Shown: positions 5,772 through 8,970 of the stretch, piece by piece | How the letters are laid out: every line of letters begins with the position of its first letter | Position numbering within the stretch: the stretch's first letter is position 1 | Origin: Bacillota bacterium | GTDB lineage: Bacteria > Bacillota > DTU030 | Assembly: GCA_012842325.1 (NCBI GenBank) | Contig: DUTA01000126.1 | Location: 1-8,970, forward strand | DNA length: 8,970 nt | Reading direction: 5' to 3' | Notes under the pieces: generated by a model | What the model was told of the DNA's origin: nothing | Database searches by the model: none | Seen by the model: only the letters and a program-made list of their open reading frames with translations | Position numbers and translations under genes: made by a program

Positions 5772-5817
5772 GGGGTACCATTGGGATATTTGGGATGGGG
5801 ACGGGAGAGAGCGGGGG
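5772..5817 (+). other. Cluster of six G-runs (putative G-quadruplex) just after the hypothetical gene
   Basis: Runs of three or more G lie at 5772-5775, 5783-5785, 5792-5794, 5797-5800, 5803-5805 and 5813-5817, separated by 7, 6, 2, 2 and 7 bases. This satisfies the usual G3+N1-7 rule several times over and would be in the RNA of the upstream gene, starting two bases after its stop codon. Confidence 0.45.
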
Positions 5818-5856
5818 CTGACCGGTCAAGGAAAAGATCAGTGACAAATGGCGGAA

Positions 5857-5903
5857 GGGGCGGTTGACCTGCCGCGGACAGGTTGATCGTCCCACAATTT
5901 TTT
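5857..5903 (+). terminator. Long GU-rich hairpin terminator after the hypothetical gene
   Basis: Bases 5857-5871 pair with 5879-5893 over 15 continuous pairs, four of them G-U, around the loop CCGCGGA. Six T follow at 5898-5903 after ACAA. The G-U pairs would be A-C mismatches on the other strand, so the fold is specific to rightward transcripts and supports termination of the gene at 5381-5770. From 5771 to 6069 I see no gene. Confidence 0.7.
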
Positions 5904-6028
5904 GTTACCCCGGGGAGGTCTGGGATCTCAGCCACCGGAAATAATTCGCAGTTCGCTTTAATAATATAAAAGGCTGGTAGACAAAGGGCAATTGCCGCTG
6001 GCAGATAGTAGGGTTTACCTGTTAAATG

Positions 6029-6037
6029 TGGTATAAT
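6029..6037 (+). promoter_or_regulatory. Extended -10 promoter for yqeG-yqeH
   Basis: TGGTATAAT (6029-6037) is an extended -10 (TGnTATAAT) with no convincing -35 at normal spacing. Transcription would begin near 6043, giving a leader of about 27 bases before ATG 6070. Confidence 0.65.
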
Positions 6038-6069
6038 TGGGCATGAAGGAAAGGATAGGAGAGGGAAGA

Positions 6070-6585
6070 ATGCTGGAGTTATTGTGTCCCCGGGAATATG
6101 TAAATTCCGTTTTTTCCATCCCCCTGGGTCAGCTGCAGGCAAGGGGAATCGAGGGGTTGATCTTTGATCTCGACAATACCCTGACCGGCTGGAAGGCGGA
6201 AGAAGTGGACATAAAAACCCGGCAGTGGTTTGAAAAGTTAAAGGAAATGGGTTTCCGGGTCTGCCTTGTTTCCAACAATAAGAAGGATCGGGTGAACAAT
6301 TTCGGCCGCCTGCTCGGAGTACCCGCCATATCCAAGGCCAGGAAACCGCGGCGCCGGGCCTTCCGGGAAGCAATGAGAATTATGAATACAAGGCCGGAAA
6401 GTACTGCCGTTGTCGGAGACCAGATCTTTACCGACATCCTGGGTGGCAACCGCCTGGGGCTGTACACGATCCTGGTGGTTCCCCTGAGCAAACAGGAATT
6501 TATCGGCACCAGGTGTATGCGCTGCCTGGAGCGGTTGGTTTTAAAGGCCCTTACCCGGCGCAAATTGCTCAGGGAGAGGATTTGA
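6070..6585 (+). CDS. yqeG: YqeG family HAD-superfamily (IIIA) phosphatase
   Basis: This 171-residue HAD phosphatase has the family motifs in order: motif I FDLDNTL with the nucleophile Asp33 and Asp35, motif II VSNN (Ser68), motif III Lys in KARKP (89-93), and motif IV GDQIFTDILGGN (116-127). The start, MLELLCPREYVNSVF, matches the common YqeG N-terminus. The family is related to phosphatidylglycerophosphate phosphatases (Gep4-type), so a phospholipid substrate is possible; the bacterial role is not settled as far as I know. ATG 6070 is preceded by AGGAGAGGG. A TTG at 6037 in frame overlaps the promoter -10 and is rejected. yqeH follows closely, as in most Firmicutes, and the two form an operon ending at the terminator at 7869-7903. 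Confidence 0.9.
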   Translation: MLELLCPREYVNSVFSIPLGQLQARGIEGLIFDLDNTLTGWKAEEVDIKTRQWFEKLKEMGFRVCLVSNNKKDRVNNFGRLLGVPAISKARKPRRRAFREAMRIMNTRPESTAVVGDQIFTDILGGNRLGLYTILVVPLSKQEFIGTRCMRCLERLVLKALTRRKLLRERI

Positions 6586-6636
6586 AAAGCTGCTGAGGGA
6601 ATGGAGAGAAATAAGCTGAAGGAAGGAGTAAAGGGA

Positions 6637-7749
6637 TTGCAGGTACCGAGTTATTGTCGGGGGTGCGGTGCCCCCCTCCAGAGCCAAGATCCAAACTTAC
6701 CTGGTTATGTCCCGCCTGCGGCCATGGGGCGGGAAAATCTCCGCTGCCAGCGCTGCTATCGCATCCTCCATTACGGACAAAGGGAAGAGGTTGAAGGTAA
6801 GAGGGAAGATTACCTGGCCGCTGTCCGGCGGGGGATCAGGGAAGGGGATCTGGTGGTGATGGTTTTTGATCTCGTCGATTTTGAAGGCTCCTGGAGTGAA
6901 GAATTCAACTCCCTGATCGGGGCCAAGCCTCTGCTGGCGGTCTTGAATAAATTTGATCTTTTGCCCCGGCAGGTAAAGCGGGAAGAAGTGGAAACCTGGG
7001 CCGGGAACCGGCTCCGGGCCCTGGGGCGGGAGCCGGTGGCAGTGGTCCCGGTGAGCAGTACCCGGGGCTGGGGTATAAAGGGCCTTGTGGCGAAAATCTC
7101 TGCCCAGCTGGGTAAAGGGGATAGGGCGGTTCTGGTCGGCGCCACCAATGTGGGCAAATCAAGTCTCATAAACGCCCTGGAAAGCCGGGCCGGCTACTTT
7201 CCGTCTCTCACCACCTCCCCCTATCCCGGCACCACCCAGAATCTGGTCCGGGTGGATCTGCCCGCTGCCGGTTTTCTCCTCATTGATACACCGGGCCTGG
7301 CGCAGCCGGGACGCCTCAGCGATCTCCTCTGTCCCGAGTGCAGCCGCCGGCTGATTCCAGCCGGGGAGTTGAGCCGCAAAACCTATAAACTGAGCCCGGG
7401 CCAGAGCCTGCTTCTCGGCGGCCTGGCAGGCTTTACCATTGCCGGCGGTGCGCCCAGGCCCATTCTCATCGCCTTTGCCGCCCGGGATGTGGTCTTCCAC
7501 ATTACCAGGCGGGAGAGGGTGGACCAAATCCTGGCCCATCACAGCGGGGATTGGCTGCTTCCCCCCTGCCGGAATTGCCGGGTGGAGGAATGGCAGAAAA
7601 TAACCCTTACCGCCCGGGAAGGGGAAGATGTGGTTGTGCCTGGCCTGGGCTGGCTCACGGTGCGCCGGGGACCCGTCGACCTGGAGGTGGCGGTGCCGGC
7701 GGGGGTAAAACCGGTGGTGCGGCCGGCCCTGATCCGGCCGCGGGAGTAA
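6637..7749 (+). CDS. yqeH: YqeH, circularly permuted GTPase of ribosome assembly
   Basis: This protein (370 residues from TTG 6637) is a circularly permuted GTPase; B. subtilis YqeH is needed for 30S subunit assembly. An N-terminal zinc finger has CRGC (7-10) and CQRC (37-40). The GTPase motifs come in permuted order: G4 NKFD (104-107), G5 around SS (140-141), G1 GATNVGKS (168-175), G2 in PGTTQ (197-201), G3 DTPG (217-220). A C-terminal domain follows, with GLGWLTV near the end as in B. subtilis. TTG 6637 has AAGGAG eight bases upstream and puts the first Cys at position 7, as in B. subtilis YqeH; ATG 6601 would add 12 residues but has GAGGGA touching it. Oddly there are two more cysteine pairs, CPEC (232-235) and CRNC (311-314), absent from the B. 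subtilis protein as I recall it. Confidence 0.93.
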   Translation: MQVPSYCRGCGAPLQSQDPNLPGYVPPAAMGRENLRCQRCYRILHYGQREEVEGKREDYLAAVRRGIREGDLVVMVFDLVDFEGSWSEEFNSLIGAKPLLAVLNKFDLLPRQVKREEVETWAGNRLRALGREPVAVVPVSSTRGWGIKGLVAKISAQLGKGDRAVLVGATNVGKSSLINALESRAGYFPSLTTSPYPGTTQNLVRVDLPAAGFLLIDTPGLAQPGRLSDLLCPECSRRLIPAGELSRKTYKLSPGQSLLLGGLAGFTIAGGAPRPILIAFAARDVVFHITRRERVDQILAHHSGDWLLPPCRNCRVEEWQKITLTAREGEDVVVPGLGWLTVRRGPVDLEVAVPAGVKPVVRPALIRPRE

Positions 7750-7820
7750 GGGGGCGCTGGTGGCAAGGGAGGATACGGCCGCGCCCCTGGCCGGAAGCAG
7801 GGCCCTGGCCCCTAATGGCT

Positions 7821-7845
7821 GGACGGGCCGGGAACCGTCCCCGGC
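7821..7845 (+). other. Two mutually exclusive hairpins after yqeH
   Basis: GGACGG (7821-7826) can pair with CCGTCC (7835-7840), or GCCGGG (7827-7832) with CCCGGC (7840-7845). Both are perfect six-pair stems and they overlap, so only one can form. They lie 24 bases before the terminator hairpin. I recognise no riboswitch consensus (c-di-GMP-I/II, cobalamin and TPP cores were looked for by eye). Confidence 0.4.
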
Positions 7846-7851
7846 GATAAT

Positions 7852-7875
7852 GGGAAAAGCTGTCAGGGAAAAGCT
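7852..7875 (+). repeat. 10-bp direct repeat covering the terminator 5' arm
   Basis: GGGAAAAGCT occurs at 7852-7861 and 7866-7875, a 14-base period. The second copy supplies AAAAGCT of the terminator stem. The first copy could pair with the same 3' arm (AGCTTTT, 7895-7901), which would be a weaker competing structure. Confidence 0.6.
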
Positions 7876-7903
7876 TGCAGTCTCTTTTGCTGCAAGCTTT
7901 TTT
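7869..7903 (+). terminator. Strong intrinsic terminator between yqeH and pilB
   Basis: AAAAGCTTGCAG (7869-7880) pairs perfectly with CTGCAAGCTTTT (7890-7901), loop of nine bases, and the T-run continues to 7903. It lies 119 bases after the yqeH stop and 71 before the pilB start. It is either the end of the yqeG-yqeH operon or an attenuator in a pilB leader. Confidence 0.88.
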
Positions 7904-7974
7904 GCAGGAAAAAACCACGGCAGATAGTAAATTATTAGACATAATACGACAATACGGACAAGGTGGGAAGGGTA

Positions 7975-8970
7975 ATGAAGGAGGGGAAAGGTTCCCTCGG
8001 AAGCCAGGACGCGAGGGGGGAAAAGCTGAAAATCGATCCCCATTGGACCGGGGCCGGGACCGACTTGAGTCAGGCCGTCCAGCCGGGGGAGGGCGGCGGT
8101 TGGCCTCCGGCGGGGGAACCGGCTGTACCCCGGGTCAAACTCTACAAGTACCAATTGGCCCCGGAAATTGTAAAAAGTATTCCCTTCTCTGTAGCCCAGC
8201 GGTATCAGGTGGTGCCAATTGGACAAAGGGAAGGGAAGATTATCCTGGCCATGGCGGATCCCCTCGACATCGTGGCCATCGATGAAGTCAGCTATCTGAC
8301 CGGAGCCGAGGTCGAACCGGTGCAGGCCTCCCGGGAAGAGATTGCGGAAATCATCAGCTGGCATTATGGGGTCCGGGAAAAGGTGGAAAAGGTGTCGACG
8401 ATGCTGGCAGGGGAAGGGAGGACAGTTGCCGAAGAGGGGGCTCTGTCCCCGGGGGAATTGAAGGAGATGGCCGAGGAGGCCCCGGTTATCCAGGCGGTAA
8501 ACTCCCTCTTCCAGCAGGCCATAAGGGAACGGGCCAGCGACATCCATTTGGAGGTGCAGGAAAACAACGTTCGGGTCCGTTACCGCATCGACGGGGTCCT
8601 GCTGGAGGCCCTCACCCTGCCGAAGGACATCTATGCTCCCCTCCTCACCCGGATCAAGATCATGGCCGGGATGGATATTGCGGAAAAGCGCCTGCCCCAG
8701 GACGGACGGATACAAATAAAATTGGAGGAGCGGGCGGTGGACATGCGGGTTTCCACCCTGCCGACCATTGCCGGGGAGAAGGTGGTCATCCGGCTCCTGG
8801 ACAAAAAGAGCCTTTCCTGGGGCCTCGATGAATTGGGATTCTCCCGGTCCAACCTGGAGCTGTTCAGAAAAATGATCCACCGCTCCCACGGGCTCATTCT
8901 GGTTACGGGACCCACTGGGGCCGGCAAAACTACTACCCTCTATGCAGCCCTGCAGGAACTGGATACAGCC
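7975..8970 (+). CDS. pilB: PilB/GspE/MshE-type secretion and pilus assembly ATPase (5' part only)
   Basis: 332 N-terminal residues are visible and the frame is open to the window end. Family members are hexameric cytoplasmic ATPases that drive type IV pilus assembly or type II secretion. The first ~52 residues are Gly/Pro-rich with no recognisable fold. Residues 53-130 match the second half of the N-terminal GspE/MshEN domain (PFSVAQRYQVVPIG, MADPLDIVAIDEVSYLTGAEVEPV). The ATPase N-lobe follows, with ASDIHLE (Asp189, His191) and RYRIDGVLLE, then LPQDGRI, and the Walker A GPTGAGKTTTL (312-322). Walker B and the zinc motif lie beyond the window. ATG 7975 has GGGAAGG three bases upstream, rather close; GTG 7963 is an alternative. 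Whether it is pilB or gspE cannot be settled without the downstream genes; the yqeH-pilB neighbourhood is common in Clostridia with type IV pili. Confidence 0.9.
   Translation, partial: MKEGKGSLGSQDARGEKLKIDPHWTGAGTDLSQAVQPGEGGGWPPAGEPAVPRVKLYKYQLAPEIVKSIPFSVAQRYQVVPIGQREGKIILAMADPLDIVAIDEVSYLTGAEVEPVQASREEIAEIISWHYGVREKVEKVSTMLAGEGRTVAEEGALSPGELKEMAEEAPVIQAVNSLFQQAIRERASDIHLEVQENNVRVRYRIDGVLLEALTLPKDIYAPLLTRIKIMAGMDIAEKRLPQDGRIQIKLEERAVDMRVSTLPTIAGEKVVIRLLDKKSLSWGLDELGFSRSNLELFRKMIHRSHGLILVTGPTGAGKTTTLYAALQELDTA

Noticed and set aside
5726..6373. A 215-codon minus-strand frame covering the 5771-6069 gap.
   Set aside because: It overlaps the yqeG 5' half, carries no recognisable motif, and has no evident ribosome binding site or promoter on that strand.
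6000..7929. An 11-bp exact repeat GGCAGATAGTA upstream of both yqeG (6000-6010) and pilB (7919-7929).
   Set aside because: By simple counting, several chance 11-mer pairs are expected in 9 kb, and the distances to the following promoters and genes differ.
7875..8285. A plus-strand frame of 136 codons overlapping the pilB start.
   Set aside because: It begins inside the terminator hairpin and is displaced by the recognisable ATPase frame. It might have held the missing N-terminal motif, but its sequence shows no LGxxL pattern.
7159..8889. A 576-codon open frame on the minus strand across yqeH, the gap and pilB.
   Set aside because: It lies antisense to two well-recognised genes and crosses a terminator. 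The product is low in recognisable motifs and rich in Pro/His/Gly, as expected from the complement of GC-rich coding DNA.

Overview
The window is a gene-dense piece of chromosome from an endospore-forming Gram-positive bacterium of the Firmicutes. It is most likely a moderately GC-rich member of the Clostridia (Moorella / Desulfotomaculum / Peptococcaceae-like). The evidence is an intact pro-sigma-K gene with its N-terminal pro-sequence, the neighbouring pairs ruvX-DUF1292-mltG and yqeG-yqeH in the order usual for Firmicutes, strong GGAGG-type ribosome binding sites, and a ferredoxin-domain aldo/keto reductase typical of anaerobes. The genus is an inference only.

All genes lie on the + strand. 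1-887: the 3' end of an aldo/keto reductase with two [4Fe-4S] motifs, then ruvX. 884-1243: a sigma-A promoter overlapping the ruvX stop codon drives a short acidic DUF1292 protein (YrzB family). 1244-1451: two hairpins, the second an intrinsic terminator, then two copies of a TATAAT-containing 12-mer and the mltG start. 1452-2492: mltG. 2493-2764: a run of hairpins including a terminator, then a sigma-F-like promoter candidate. 2765-4432: a class B penicillin-binding protein. 4433-5258: a site fitting both the sigma-E and sigma-K consensus, then sigK. 5259-5380: nested hairpins. 5381-5770: an unrecognised Tyr/Pro/Gly-rich protein. 5771-6069: a G-run cluster, a long GU-rich terminator and an extended -10 promoter. 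6070-7749: yqeG-yqeH. 7750-7974: competing hairpins and a strong terminator. 7975-8970: the 5' part of a pilB/gspE-type ATPase, cut by the window end.

Functionally the centre of the window joins peptidoglycan work (MltG, class B PBP) to the late mother-cell sigma factor and a possible spore-surface protein. The flanks are housekeeping: RuvX in rRNA processing or DNA metabolism, YqeG probably in phospholipid metabolism, YqeH in 30S ribosome assembly. Most genes appear to be separate transcription units, because promoters and terminators recur between them; the exceptions are the reductase-ruvX pair, the yqeG-yqeH pair and possibly PBP-sigK. I see no CRISPR array, mobile element, tRNA or rRNA. 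I did not find a clearly new multi-gene system. The most interesting signals are regulatory: sporulation-type promoters, alternative hairpins before pilB and after sigK, and the orphan protein beside sigK.
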